A stretch of 64,000 bases of DNA. Source: Lachnospiraceae bacterium JC7. Lineage in GTDB: Bacteria > Bacillota > Clostridia > Lachnospirales > Lachnospiraceae. A model generated the notes under the pieces. That model had not been told where the DNA came from, searched no databases, and worked only from the letters and a program-made list of their open reading frames with translations. The translations under genes and the position numbers were made by a program. This document shows positions 17,901 to 26,417 of the stretch, piece by piece (position 1 is the stretch's first letter; each line of letters starts with the position of its first letter). The DNA lies in contig ALYD01000015.1 of NCBI GenBank assembly GCA_000513555.1, positions 1-64,000 of the forward strand. Direction: 5' to 3'.

Positions 17901-19322
17901 GATCAGGTCAGAGACATTCTCACTGGATCCGACAAGATCTATACGGTCCTTAAGATCGACGAGGTCAACAACCTCGGTGCCGCCCGTATCCGTGTGCGCT
18001 CGCTTATCGCCGCCATCCGTGTACGCGATGAGAAGCACTATGTCCGCACCATGCGCTCGGCAAGTTACGAAAGACGTCTGTTCACCAAGAGCATGAAGGA
18101 TGAGCACTACACCATCCTCTGTCCTCAGATGTCACCGATACATTTCGAGATGCTGGAGCCTGCCATCAGAGCCTCCGGCTACAATCTGGTGATACTGAAC
18201 AACGCAAACCGTACCGCCATCGACACCGGACTTAAATATGTGAACAACGACGCATGCTATCCGTCCATAATCGTCGTGGGTCAGATCATGGATGCCCTTA
18301 ATTCAGGCAAATACGATCTGAACCATACCGCCATCATCATGTCTCAGACAGGCGGCGGATGCCGTGCTTCAAACTATATAGGATTCATACGTCGTGCCCT
18401 TGAGCATGCAGGCATGTCTCAGATTCCGGTTATTTCGCTCAATGCTAACGGCATGGAATCAACACCGGGCTTTAAGCTCACACTGCCGCTGCTCACCAGA
18501 GCTATGCAGGCTATAGTTTACGGCGACGTTTTCATGAGAGCCCTGTATGCCACAAGACCTTATGAACTTGTTCCGGGTTCCGCCGAGGAACTTCATCAGA
18601 AGTGGCTCAAGGTCTGCGTCAAGGCGCTTTCCAGGAAAACGCCTTCCATGAACCAGTTCTCAAGGAATGTTCGCGGAATCATCAGGGATTTCGATACTCT
18701 TCCTATAAAGGAAGGCCTGGTGAAGCCTAAGGTCGGAATCGTGGGTGAGATACTTGTAAAGTTCTCTCCTCTCGCCAACAACCATATTGTCGAGCTTCTT
18801 GAAAAGGAAGGAGCCGAGGCAGTCATGCCGGATCTCATGGATTTCCTGCTCTACTGCTTCTATAACCAGAACTTCAAGTACGAAAATCTGGGCGCCCGCT
18901 GGAAGGGCAAGGCACTTTGCAACTGTGTCATCAATCTTCTGGAGTATTTCAGAAAGACTGCCCGTAAGGAGTTTGCCAAGTCCAGGCGCTTCACTCCACC
19001 GGGAGAGATCAGAGAACTTGCAAAGATGGCCAAGGAGTATGTTTCTATCGGAAACCAGACCGGTGAAGGGTGGTTCCTTACCGGCGAGATGCTGGAGCTC
19101 ATGGACGAGGGTGTTTACAACATCGTCTGCACACAGCCTTTCGGATGTCTCCCCAACCACATCGTAGGTAAAGGCGTCATCAAGGAACTGAAGCGTCACA
19201 ATCCTGAGGCGAACATCATCGCCGTGGACTACGACGCAGGTGCTTCCGAGGTAAATCAGCTTAACCGTATCAAGCTGATGCTCACTGTGGCGCAGAACAA
19301 GATCAAAGAGAATCCTTCATGA
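14937..19322 (+). CDS. Giant 2-hydroxyacyl-CoA dehydratase activase-related protein (BadF x2, DUF2229, HgdB-like)
   Basis: About 1461 residues. Two BadF/HgdC ATPase domains (roughly 3-260 and 315-590) each start with a phosphate-binding GID(I/A)GST(T) motif; each has the activase cysteine motif, [11 protein letters not shown] and [11 protein letters not shown]. Then CQGCNNHC near residue 625, a DUF2229-type segment (about 680-900) and a C-terminal CoA-dehydratase-subunit-like region with scattered Cys (SECYP, CYPSI, FGCLP). HgdC activators use ATP to inject an electron from a [4Fe-4S] cluster into a dehydratase. This fused form occurs widely in Clostridia; no dehydratase genes are nearby and its substrate is unknown. 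An in-frame ATG at 14904 is possible, but 14937 gives the family N-terminus. Confidence 0.85.
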   Translation: MQQYRLGIDIGSTTVKIAILDSEKNLMFSDYRRHHADIQGTLADILEEAKDRLGEISLSVVITGSGGLTLSKHMDAFFCQEVVAVATALKDYRPDTDVAIELGGEDAKIIYFKGGIDQRMNGICAGGTGSFIDQMASLLHTDAAGLNILAKDYQMIYPIAARCGVFAKTDIQPLINEGAAREDLAASIFQAVVNQTISGLAQGKPIRGHVAFLGGPLHFMPELRKAFIRTLNLQGPEIIEPENSHLFAAIGSCLNCPSDAKTASIGTLIDLLRNGIKMDAELKRMEPLFENEAQYREFTERHSKARVKTADLSDYHGNVYLGIDAGSTTTKLALVSEDGELLYKFYKNNNGSPIATSIESMKEIKSLLPEDARIAYACSTGYGEALLKSAFQLDEGEVETISHYYAASFFDPEVDCILDIGGQDMKCIRIKDGTVDSVQLNEACSSGCGSFLETFAKSLDFSVIDFAKEALYAENPTDLGSRCTVFMNSNVKQAQKEGATVSDISAGLAYSVIKNALFKVIKVTDAKELGRHIVVQGGTFYNDAVLRAFENLLGAHVVRPDIAGIMGAFGAALIARERYHLANEKLKNMKPTEEVKVPRTAYGRVQTTMLPIDDIINLKYTTKMTRCQGCNNHCVLTINQFGAGRNFISGNRCERGLGKTKIKRDIPNLFAYKLQRMFDYEPLPQDIAERGEVGIPRVLNMYENYPFWATFFRELKFRTVLSPASTRKIYELGIETIPSESECYPAKIAHGHVEWLIRNGQKFIFYPCIPYERNETPDAGNHYNCPMVTSYAENIKNNVEGLEDNSIMFMKPFLAFTNEKICTDQLVKIFAHPEEGEHSIRPVGDLTAQKIAEQFKKWNFTEEEIRSAAHEAWVELTQAHLDMQKKGEETLRWMKETGHRGIVLAGRPYHVDPEINHGIPELITSYDFAILTEDSISHLGQVERPIIVTDQWMYHTRLYRAAEYVKTREDLDLIQLNSFGCGLDAVTIDQVRDILTGSDKIYTVLKIDEVNNLGAARIRVRSLIAAIRVRDEKHYVRTMRSASYERRLFTKSMKDEHYTILCPQMSPIHFEMLEPAIRASGYNLVILNNANRTAIDTGLKYVNNDACYPSIIVVGQIMDALNSGKYDLNHTAIIMSQTGGGCRASNYIGFIRRALEHAGMSQIPVISLNANGMESTPGFKLTLPLLTRAMQAIVYGDVFMRALYATRPYELVPGSAEELHQKWLKVCVKALSRKTPSMNQFSRNVRGIIRDFDTLPIKEGLVKPKVGIVGEILVKFSPLANNHIVELLEKEGAEAVMPDLMDFLLYCFYNQNFKYENLGARWKGKALCNCVINLLEYFRKTARKEFAKSRRFTPPGEIRELAKMAKEYVSIGNQTGEGWFLTGEMLELMDEGVYNIVCTQPFGCLPNHIVGKGVIKELKRHNPEANIIAVDYDAGASEVNQLNRIKLMLTVAQNKIKENPS

Positions 19323-19387
19323 TTATGATTTCCTACAGAATTCGGATCCGGAGAGACGGATCACTGTGTTGAAAGTGCATTACATTC

Positions 19388-19440
19388 AAAAAGTCCATCA
19401 GTGAAAAACACATTCTGTGTTTTTCACTGATGGACTTTTT
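19388..19440 (+). terminator. Bidirectional terminator between activase and glyA
   Basis: Perfect inverted repeat of 25 bp (19388-19412 with 19416-19440) around a three-base loop; both strands end in a T run (six T on plus, five on minus). It serves the plus-strand activase and the converging minus-strand glyA. The remaining 88 bases to glyA hold only a 10-bp direct repeat (ACGTCCGTTT at 19494 and 19510). Confidence 0.95.
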
Positions 19441-19528
19441 TGTAAAAGCTGTACTATAAACGCCGTGAGCTGTCACGCCTGAAACCCGACAGCACGTCCG
19501 TTTTCATCAACGTCCGTTTACACCAGAC

Positions 19529-20782
19529 TCAGCCCTCGTAGATCGGATACTTCTTCACAAGCTCGGCAACTCTCGCATTGATCTCATCCTTTGAATTCTC
19601 AAAATCGGTTGCAGCCTTCCAGATGCACTCAGCGATAGGCTCCATATCCTCCTCCTTGAAGCCGCGGGTCGTCACAGCCGCTGTACCGATACGTACGCCG
19701 GAAGTAACGAACGGAGAACGAGGATCGTTAGGAATAGCATTACGATTCAAGGTAATGTGAACCTCATCACAGTTGTTCTGAAGAGTCTTACCTGTAAGCT
19801 CGGGGATATTGGTAAGATCCACAAGCATGAGGTGATTGTCTGTACCTCCGGAAACAAGCTTGAAGCCCTGCTTGATCATAGCGTCAGCAAGAGCCTTACA
19901 GTTCTTTACAAGCTGAGTCTGATACTCCTTAAACTCCGGCTTCAGTGCCTCACCGAAGCAGACAGCCTTGGCAGCTACAACGTGCTCAAGCGGGCCGCCC
20001 TGACATCCCGGGAAAACAGCCTTGTTGAAATTATACTTCTTTGCGATCTCCTCGCTGGAAAGGATAAGACCGCCTCTCGGTCCACGTAAAGTCTTATGAG
20101 TAGTTGTGGTAACAACATGAGCGTAAGGAAGAGGTGATGGATGAAGTCCTGCTGCAACAAGACCTGCAATATGTGCCATATCCACCCAAAGGACCGCATC
20201 TACCTTGTCAGCGATCTCACGGAATCTCTTGAAGTCGATGATTCTCGGATAAGCCGAAGCACCGGCAATGATCATCTTTGGCTTATGCTCGACTGCAAGA
20301 GCCTCCACCTCATCATAATCTATATATCCCTCAGCATTAACACCGTATGGGACGATATTAAAGAAGCTTCCGGAGAAATTGGCAGGTGAACCATGAGTAA
20401 GATGTCCGCCGGCATCAAGTGACATTCCGAGGATGGTGTCTCCCGGCTTACAGATGGCCATGGTAACAGCCATGTTTGCCTGAGCACCGGAATGTGGCTG
20501 AACATTGGCATATTCACAGTTAAAGAGCTTCTTGGCACGCTCTATGGCGATAGTCTCGATATCGTCTACATGAACACATCCGCCGTAATAACGCTTGCCC
20601 GGATAACCTTCAGCATACTTGTTGGTAAGTACAGTTCCCATGGTGAGCATAGATACATCGGATAAAATATTCTCTGATGCGATAAGCTCGATGTTGTTCT
20701 GCTGACGTTCATACTCTTCGATGACTAACTGTCCGATCTCAGGATCTGCCTGAGAGATATAGTTCATCACTTCCTTGATCAT
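19529..20782 (-). CDS. glyA: Serine hydroxymethyltransferase
   Basis: PLP enzyme that interconverts serine and glycine and loads one-carbon units onto tetrahydrofolate. 417 residues, the normal length. Visible: [13 protein letters not shown] near residue 52, [25 protein letters not shown] and the PLP-lysine motif [14 protein letters not shown] near 228. Start at 20782 has GGAGG five bases upstream; a longer version would need a TTG start. Convergent with the activase; recJ begins its upstream side 24 bases away, so both may share a transcript. Confidence 0.97.
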   Translation of the reverse strand: MIKEVMNYISQADPEIGQLVIEEYERQQNNIELIASENILSDVSMLTMGTVLTNKYAEGYPGKRYYGGCVHVDDIETIAIERAKKLFNCEYANVQPHSGAQANMAVTMAICKPGDTILGMSLDAGGHLTHGSPANFSGSFFNIVPYGVNAEGYIDYDEVEALAVEHKPKMIIAGASAYPRIIDFKRFREIADKVDAVLWVDMAHIAGLVAAGLHPSPLPYAHVVTTTTHKTLRGPRGGLILSSEEIAKKYNFNKAVFPGCQGGPLEHVVAAKAVCFGEALKPEFKEYQTQLVKNCKALADAMIKQGFKLVSGGTDNHLMLVDLTNIPELTGKTLQNNCDEVHITLNRNAIPNDPRSPFVTSGVRIGTAAVTTRGFKEEDMEPIAECIWKAATDFENSKDEINARVAELVKKYPIYEG

Positions 20783-20806
20783 AGTTACCTCCAATTAAAG
20801 CAAAAT

Positions 20807-22558
20807 TTAAGGCTTCAGCTGGTAATCATCGATCACTATCTGAAGACTTTGAGTCCCATTATATTCATTAATCTGAGGATAGTAAACAATATCTATTCTG
20901 GAAGCGGCTCCCTTTCTTCTTAAAAATTCGTCTCCATTGGTAAAAATTAACCCATCCATGAGACATCCTCCCTCGGACAGAAGCTTCATTTTTACCACGT
21001 TTCTGTTCTTTCCAAGTACTCTGCACTCAGTAATTCCGAGGTTTTTCGTTGCAAAGCTGGGTTTTTCATTTCCCTTGCCGAAAGGTTCCAGCTTTTCAAA
21101 ATCATGAATAAGGTTATGCGAAATATAATCAATCGGCATAGGCACATCTATCCAGAGCTTATCCACAAGCTGGTCTCCGGTCAGTTCGCATCTTCTATTA
21201 AGCTCTGCCCTGAATCTGTCAATGTTCTTCTCCTGCAGCGTAAACCCTGCCGCCATGGGATGTCCTCCCCACTTTACCAGCAGAGGATCAACCTCCTGAA
21301 GATGCTCCGACATGGAATATCCGTCAATGCTTCTGCCTGACCCCTTTGCAAGACTCTCCCCGTCTTCTTCTCCCTCTGCACGGGTTATAACGAAGGATGG
21401 TCTATAGAATCTTTCTCTTAATCTGCCGGCCACTATTCCTGCAAGACTTTCGTGAAGCTCCGGAAGATATACCACCAGTACCCTGTCATTGAGAAAATGC
21501 TTTTCAACCATTTCTATCGCCTGACTGGTGGCAGATATGGTCATGGTCTTTCTGGAATCGTTAAGCTCCTTCAGCCTGGCAGCCTTCATGATGGCCTCTT
21601 CCCTGTCCTCCGTAAGAAAAAGATCCAGTGCGATCTCAGCACTCCTTAATCTTCCTCCTGCATTGATACAGGGGCCTATGATATATCCGATGTGGTAGGC
21701 ACTGACATGATCCTGCGTCAACAGATCCTGAAGCTCCAAAAGTGCTCTTAATCCCTGATTTTTAGTCTGCTTTATCTGCTGAAGGCCGAACTTTACTATG
21801 GTCCTGTTCTCATCCTTAAGCTCCATTACGTCGCAGATGGTGGCAATTGCGGCAAATTCAAGAAAATCATAGAACTCTTCTTCCGGAATGGTATGATTCT
21901 GATACATCATGATGATGATCTTCCAGGCCACGACCGCACCGCAAATGTCCGGGAACGGATATCTGTTATCCTCTCTTTTCGGATCGACGACAGCATTGGC
22001 AGGAGGAAGTATATCCCGTGACTCACATCCGAAATCCTCGTCCTGATTCTGCCGAACATCATGATGATCGGTCACAAGTACCGTTAGTCCCAGATCTCTG
22101 GCATACTTCAGCTCTTCAATAGCCGCTATACCGTTATCACAGGTGAGGATGACCTGAACCCCGTCTTCCTTCGCCTTATCTATGATCCCTGAGTTTATAC
22201 CGTAACCGTCCTTGATACGGTCGGGGAGAACATAATCCACGTTGGCACCAAGGCGTCTTAATCCCTTGACCAGAATGTAGGTGGCACAAACACCATCCAC
22301 ATCATAATCTCCCACAACACGTATATGCTTTTTCTCACTGATGGCACGATTCAGCTGATTCATACATTTTATGGCATCGGGAAGATAAAGAGGTGAATGG
22401 AGATCCTCCTCCAGCGATCCATGCAGGAACTGTTCTATCTGTTTTTCGGAGTTTATCTCCCTGTTCCTGAGTATCCTTGCTGTAACCTGATCGATATTAT
22501 ATTTATCGGCGATAGCCTTAAAATCTGCTTTTTTGTTATATAGAAACCACTTTTTCAT
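20807..22558 (-). CDS. recJ: Single-stranded-DNA-specific 5'-3' exonuclease RecJ
   Basis: 583 residues. DHH-superfamily nuclease used in recombinational repair and mismatch repair. Metal-binding motifs: DYDVDGVCATYI (about residue 83), TCDNGIAAIEEL (motif with the conserved Asp) and the DHH motif VTDHHDV (about 165), followed by the DHHA1 domain with the GGHPMAAGFTL glycine motif near 440 and an OB-type C-terminus. Shorter than Bacillus RecJ because it lacks the long C-terminal extension. Lies just upstream of glyA. Confidence 0.93.
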   Translation of the reverse strand: MKKWFLYNKKADFKAIADKYNIDQVTARILRNREINSEKQIEQFLHGSLEEDLHSPLYLPDAIKCMNQLNRAISEKKHIRVVGDYDVDGVCATYILVKGLRRLGANVDYVLPDRIKDGYGINSGIIDKAKEDGVQVILTCDNGIAAIEELKYARDLGLTVLVTDHHDVRQNQDEDFGCESRDILPPANAVVDPKREDNRYPFPDICGAVVAWKIIIMMYQNHTIPEEEFYDFLEFAAIATICDVMELKDENRTIVKFGLQQIKQTKNQGLRALLELQDLLTQDHVSAYHIGYIIGPCINAGGRLRSAEIALDLFLTEDREEAIMKAARLKELNDSRKTMTISATSQAIEMVEKHFLNDRVLVVYLPELHESLAGIVAGRLRERFYRPSFVITRAEGEEDGESLAKGSGRSIDGYSMSEHLQEVDPLLVKWGGHPMAAGFTLQEKNIDRFRAELNRRCELTGDQLVDKLWIDVPMPIDYISHNLIHDFEKLEPFGKGNEKPSFATKNLGITECRVLGKNRNVVKMKLLSEGGCLMDGLIFTNGDEFLRRKGAASRIDIVYYPQINEYNGTQSLQIVIDDYQLKP

Positions 22559-22596
22559 AGAATAACCTTTGACAAATGATGTATAATACTGTTTCA

Positions 22597-22615
22597 GCGT
22601 AAATTACATTTACGC
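22597..22615. promoter_or_regulatory. Palindrome in the recJ/CPBP divergent intergenic region
   Basis: GCGTAAATTACATTTACGC, a perfect 8-3-8 inverted repeat, sits midway in the 124-base divergent region. A minus-strand TATTAT at 22584-22589 and plus-strand TATAAC at 22630 suggest promoters on both sides, making it a plausible shared operator. The regulator is unknown. Confidence 0.45.
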
Positions 22616-22682
22616 AAACAGACAAAAGTATAACACAACATATTTATCTTTTGTCAAAATGATGCTGGGAGTATTTGATTTA

Positions 22683-23552
22683 ATGACAAAAAACATAAAA
22701 CGAAACTTTGCACTGGTAGCTATTGTTTCTTTTCTCTTTGAATTTATATTTCAGGTCGGCGGCAGTGTGCTTATTTCCTACGGTTCTGATATATATAAGA
22801 ACGAATCCTTTTCCATGATGGTGGCAGCCGGCCTGTCCCTTCTGGCAGGTTTTCTGCTTCTTGGATTCGAGTCCCACCCTGAAATGAAGCATAAAAAATT
22901 CAACCTCCTGACTCTGTTATGGCTCCTTCTCTTCGTGAACGGACTCCAGTTTCTCATCTCCATTCTTAATGCCCCTCTGCTTGATCTGATCTACGATCAG
23001 GGTTATTCCATGCAATCCGCAAGAGATGTGGCAACAGGAACCGATATATCAGGTTTTTGGTCCATAACCTATGCCGTTATAGGCGCCCCTGTTATTGAAG
23101 AATGTTTTTGCAGGGGAATCATTTATGGCAGACTCAGAAAATACGGTAAGATCTTTGCCATCACCATTACAGCATTTCTTTTCGGACTGCTTCACTGTAA
23201 TCTCATACAGTTCTTCACCGCAGTCGGAATCGGAATCCTTTTTGCATGGATAAGAGAGACCTACGGACTCAGATATTCCATTCTGGTACACTCCTGCAAC
23301 AACATAATGGCCTTTAATTTTAATGCCTTCGTACCGGAAAGCACGGTGACCTATATTTTACTCTATGTACTGTTCTACGGAGGTATACTCGTAGCCATAA
23401 TTTCTCTGATCGTACACTTCAAACGTATGGAGGCTGCTTTTAAGGCTGAACCGGAGCTCGGAAGAATGTATTATCTGTGGTTCACCACTATACCGGTGAT
23501 CTTTTTGACTGTTATTTTGATCATACTGACCGCCCTCAGTATTTTCGACTGA
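22683..23552 (+). CDS. CPBP-family intramembrane metalloprotease
   Basis: About 289 residues with eight predicted membrane helices. The CPBP (Abi, type II CAAX prenyl endopeptidase) motifs are all present: GAPVIEECFCRG (EExxxR), FLFGLLHCN (FxxxH) and HSCNN (HxxxN), in the right order at about residues 135, 170 and 212. These residues bind the metal in the membrane. Bacterial members are linked to bacteriocin immunity, signalling-peptide processing or envelope stress. The start at 22683 has GGGAG 11 bases upstream; an earlier ATG at 22659 has none. Isolated gene with its own terminator; substrate unknown. Confidence 0.85.
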   Translation: MTKNIKRNFALVAIVSFLFEFIFQVGGSVLISYGSDIYKNESFSMMVAAGLSLLAGFLLLGFESHPEMKHKKFNLLTLLWLLLFVNGLQFLISILNAPLLDLIYDQGYSMQSARDVATGTDISGFWSITYAVIGAPVIEECFCRGIIYGRLRKYGKIFAITITAFLFGLLHCNLIQFFTAVGIGILFAWIRETYGLRYSILVHSCNNIMAFNFNAFVPESTVTYILLYVLFYGGILVAIISLIVHFKRMEAAFKAEPELGRMYYLWFTTIPVIFLTVILIILTALSIFD

Positions 23553-23607
23553 TATCCCGTTTTAAGGCCAGGTCTCAGGCTCAGTCTGTACCGGAACCTT
23601 TACACTC

Positions 23608-23652
23608 AAAAAAGACCTTTGCCAGGATTATTCTCTCCCGACAAAGGTCTTT
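23608..23652 (+). terminator. Bidirectional terminator between CPBP and HerA-like genes
   Basis: AAAGACCTTTG (23611-23621) pairs with CAAAGGTCTTT (23642-23652) around a 20-base loop; plus-strand tail CTTTTATTTTT, minus-strand tail TTTTTTGAG (A run from 23608). It lies between converging genes. Confidence 0.8.
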
Positions 23653-23694
23653 CTTTTATTTTTATTTAAATCGTCAAGCCCGGCTTATTCCGCA

Positions 23695-25254
23695 TCACTT
23701 GTTGAACAGAGTATCCAGTATCCCTCTTCCAAGAGCGGCGCCAATGTTTCCGCCGACACGTTTTCCGAAGCTTCCGAGGAAGGTCTTACCGATAGCGCCT
23801 CCTGCCTCTCTTCCCAGGGTTCCTGCAGTTGAACGGCCTACTGACTTCACAGCGTTTCTGGTACCTCTTGATGCCTTTTCTTCGGCCTTTGCCTTCTCAA
23901 GCGCTTCCTTCTCCGCCAGCTTCGCTGCTTCTATTCTGGCAGCCTCTGCCGTCGCCTCATCAGTCAGTCTCTTGAAGAACTCATATGCAGAGTCCCTGTC
24001 CACAGTCTCATTATATTTACCCGAAAGATCCGATGCGATCATGGCCGCAAGTCTCGATGTATCATCCACGGATCCCATCTTTGACTGTGGCGGAAGCACA
24101 CGACAGCGTCTGACCATCTCGGGTTTTCCATCTTCATCAAGGAAAGATATGAGGGCTTCTCCCGTACCGAGATTCTGGAGAACCTCTGCTGTGTCAAAGC
24201 TCTTATTCACCCTGAAGGATGAAGCTGCAGCCTTTATCTTCTTTTCTTCTGCAGGAGTGTAGGCATGAAGAGCATGCTGTACCTTATTTCCGAGCTGAGC
24301 CAGTACTCCGTCAGGTACATCACCAGGATTCTGGGTAATGAAATAAACGCCCACGCCCTTTGAACGTATAAGCTTAACGACCTGTTCTATCTTATCCAGC
24401 AGTGCTTTCGGTGCGCCGTTAAACAGAAGATGTGCTTCATCAAAGAAAAATACCATCTTGGGCTTATCAAGATCTCCCACTTCAGGCATCTGCTCAAACA
24501 GCTCGGAAAGCATATAGAGCATAAATGTGGAATAGATCAGCGGATTCTGTATGGTGGTCTCTGCATCAAGAATATTGATCATGCCCTTTCCGGCATTATC
24601 TGCCCTGAAGAAATCATGTATATCTATTGCAGGCTCACCGAAGAAACGGTCACCGCCGGCTGTTTCAAGTGCCACAACAGAACGAAGTATGGCATTGAGG
24701 GAGGCCGTAGTCATGTTTCCGTATTCCGCACTGTACTGCTTGTTGTTCTGAGCCACATACTGCACCATGGCACGCAGATCCTTGGTATCGAGAAGCAGCT
24801 GTCCCTCTTCATCAGCGATCCTGAAAATGATAGTAAGTATGTTGGCCTGAAGATCCGTAAGTCCCAGTACACGGGAAAGAAGTGTCGGTCCGAATTCACT
24901 TACTGTGGTTCTTAAGGGCATCCCCTTTTTCCCGTCTATATCCCAGAACTGTGTGGGGAAAGGACGGTATGTAAATCCTGCCTCCGATAGTCCGAAGCTT
25001 TCGATACGCTTTTTCATATCTTCGCTGTCGACTCCGGGGCTGATCATGCCAGCAAGGTCTCCCTTAACATCCGAAAGAAATACAGGCACTCCCATGTCAC
25101 TGAATGACTCTGCAAGCACCTTTAATGTAATAGTCTTACCGGTTCCGGTAGCACCCGCGATGAGACCGTGTCTGTTGGCCATATGCGGCAATATGCAGAC
25201 CTTCTCATCCGTATCCATATCCAGACCGGCCCAAATCTTAGCTTCAAATAACAT
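23695..25254 (-). CDS. HerA-like ATPase, DUF853 family (YjgR type)
   Basis: 519 residues. RecA/FtsK-fold NTPase: Walker A GLIAGATGTGKTITL near residue 35, Walker B MVFFFDEAHLLFNG near 268, and an LIRSKGVGVYFITQNPGDVPD arginine-finger region. This architecture defines the DUF853 HerA-like group (E. coli YjgR), whose role is unknown. The last 100 residues are an Ala/Lys/Glu-rich predicted coiled coil (EAARIEAAKLAEKEALEKAK) and a Gly-rich tail (GREAGGAIGKTFLGSFGKRVGGN), as in other members. No NurA nuclease or Sir2 gene is adjacent, so it is not an obvious defence HerA. GGGAG lies six bases before the ATG. Confidence 0.85.
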   Translation of the reverse strand: MLFEAKIWAGLDMDTDEKVCILPHMANRHGLIAGATGTGKTITLKVLAESFSDMGVPVFLSDVKGDLAGMISPGVDSEDMKKRIESFGLSEAGFTYRPFPTQFWDIDGKKGMPLRTTVSEFGPTLLSRVLGLTDLQANILTIIFRIADEEGQLLLDTKDLRAMVQYVAQNNKQYSAEYGNMTTASLNAILRSVVALETAGGDRFFGEPAIDIHDFFRADNAGKGMINILDAETTIQNPLIYSTFMLYMLSELFEQMPEVGDLDKPKMVFFFDEAHLLFNGAPKALLDKIEQVVKLIRSKGVGVYFITQNPGDVPDGVLAQLGNKVQHALHAYTPAEEKKIKAAASSFRVNKSFDTAEVLQNLGTGEALISFLDEDGKPEMVRRCRVLPPQSKMGSVDDTSRLAAMIASDLSGKYNETVDRDSAYEFFKRLTDEATAEAARIEAAKLAEKEALEKAKAEEKASRGTRNAVKSVGRSTAGTLGREAGGAIGKTFLGSFGKRVGGNIGAALGRGILDTLFNK

Positions 25255-25292
25255 TGTCAGCTCCCTCCGCTTACTCTATAACTCAATATACA

Positions 25293-25323
25293 GTTATTTT
25301 AAATTAAATTATCTGAAAATAAC
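25293..25323. repeat. AT-rich inverted repeat upstream of the HerA-like gene
   Basis: GTTATTTT (25293-25300) and AAAATAAC (25316-25323) are inverted copies 15 bases apart, 40-70 bases upstream of the HerA-like start. It may be a promoter/operator region; the rest of the gap is AT-rich. Confidence 0.3.
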
Positions 25324-25331
25324 ACTGTTTT

Positions 25332-25383
25332 AAATAAAAATAGCCCCGATGCTGTCCTTTATTCGGAAACAGCATCGGAGCCA
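25332..25383 (-). terminator. pflA terminator
   Basis: Minus-strand stem TGGCTCCGATGCTGT with ACAGCATCGGGGCTA (25369-25383 with 25341-25355, one mismatch at most), 13-base loop, then TTTTTATTT. Confidence 0.85.
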
Positions 25384-25474
25384 TTATATTGAATTTAATA
25401 TATTGCGTTCCTCACCGGACTATGATCCGGCATCAAAACACTCTTACTCTATAAAACCGGACCTGAGATACTTC

Positions 25475-26212
25475 TTATCTTATGCCCAGGAGTTCTTCCG
25501 CATGCTTCACAGCCTCCTGAGAAGGAGCATTGACATCCGAAAGTGTATATCTGATACCCAGCTTCTCATATTTGAAAGCACCGAGACTGTGATACGGAAG
25601 TATCTCTACCTTCTTAACGGTCTTTAATGTGTCTATGAACTTCTTTGTTTCTATAAGCTCTTCATCGGAATCTGTGAGTCCTGGAACCAGAACGTGACGT
25701 ATCCACATATCAACGCCCTGTTCGCTTAAATATGAACAGCAGTCAAGAATGTTCTTGTTTGTCTGACCGGTAAGCTTTTTGTGCTTCTCATCATCGATCT
25801 CCTTGATATCGAAAAGAACCGTGTCCGTCACCTTGATGAGACGGTTGAACTTACTGAAGAACGGCTCTTCTCTTGTGAAGGGCTGGGCAGAAGTATCAAG
25901 ACATGTGCTTATCCCCATTGCCTTTGCCTTTTCAAAAAGGTCGATGACAAAATCTATCTGAATGAGGGGGTCTCCGCCGCTCACTGTGATTCCGCCGTCT
26001 TCTCCCCAGTATTCGCGATATCTTACAGCGTTCTCGAGTATCTCATCCGCTGTACGCATATCTTCGCTGTGAAAATCCCATGTATCCGGATTATGGCAGT
26101 AACGACAGCGCATATTGCAGCCCTTCAGGAATACGATATATCTTACTCCCGGTCCGTCAACAGATCCGAATGTTTCAATGCTGTGAATTGCACCTTTGAT
26201 TGCATCAGCCAT
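25475..26212 (-). CDS. pflA: Pyruvate formate-lyase activating enzyme
   Basis: 245 residues. Radical-SAM enzyme that makes the glycyl radical on PflB. GSVDGPGVRYIVFLKGCNMR leads into the cluster motif CNMRCRYCHNPDTW (CxxxCxxC, about residues 29-36); GGITVSGGDPL near 73 is the SAM-binding GGE-type motif, and DIKEID lies in the barrel. Same length and order as E. coli PflA. It follows pflB by 205 bases that contain only a weak hairpin, so it is expressed with pflB at a lower level. Confidence 0.97.
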   Translation of the reverse strand: MADAIKGAIHSIETFGSVDGPGVRYIVFLKGCNMRCRYCHNPDTWDFHSEDMRTADEILENAVRYREYWGEDGGITVSGGDPLIQIDFVIDLFEKAKAMGISTCLDTSAQPFTREEPFFSKFNRLIKVTDTVLFDIKEIDDEKHKKLTGQTNKNILDCCSYLSEQGVDMWIRHVLVPGLTDSDEELIETKKFIDTLKTVKKVEILPYHSLGAFKYEKLGIRYTLSDVNAPSQEAVKHAEELLGIR

Positions 26213-26298
26213 AATTATTTCCTCCTGAAATATTATCCCGTTTCATCGAAACGGGCCTGCCGGAACGCTGTTTGATAAGCTTCCCGCATAAAGTCAAT

Positions 26299-26334
26299 AT
26301 AAGCCGTCACTCTCATAAGAAAGCGGCGGCTTAT
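26299..26334 (-). terminator. Intercistronic hairpin between pflB and pflA
   Basis: ATAAGCCG (26327-26334 on minus) pairs with CGGCTTAT (26299-26306) around 20 bases. There is no U-run, so partial termination or transcript stabilisation is more likely than full termination. Confidence 0.5.
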
Positions 26335-26417
26335 TATCATGGAACAGAAAATGATACAAAAGATTTAGTCACGCACAGGAAAGAATATGTATCATTTAAA
26401 CCTGAACTTGTTTTAAA

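Noticed and set aside
17157-18107. Long open frame of 316 residues antisense to the activase
   Set aside because: Opposite strand of a strongly supported gene, no family resemblance or ribosome-binding site; long antisense frames arise from its codon usage.
19494-19519. 10-bp direct repeat ACGTCCGTTT downstream of glyA
   Set aside because: Only two copies in a 3' region; no context to give it a function.
23695-25254. HerA-like ATPase as part of a HerA-based defence system
   Set aside because: No Sir2, DUF4297 or NurA partner adjacent; features match the housekeeping DUF853/YjgR group.
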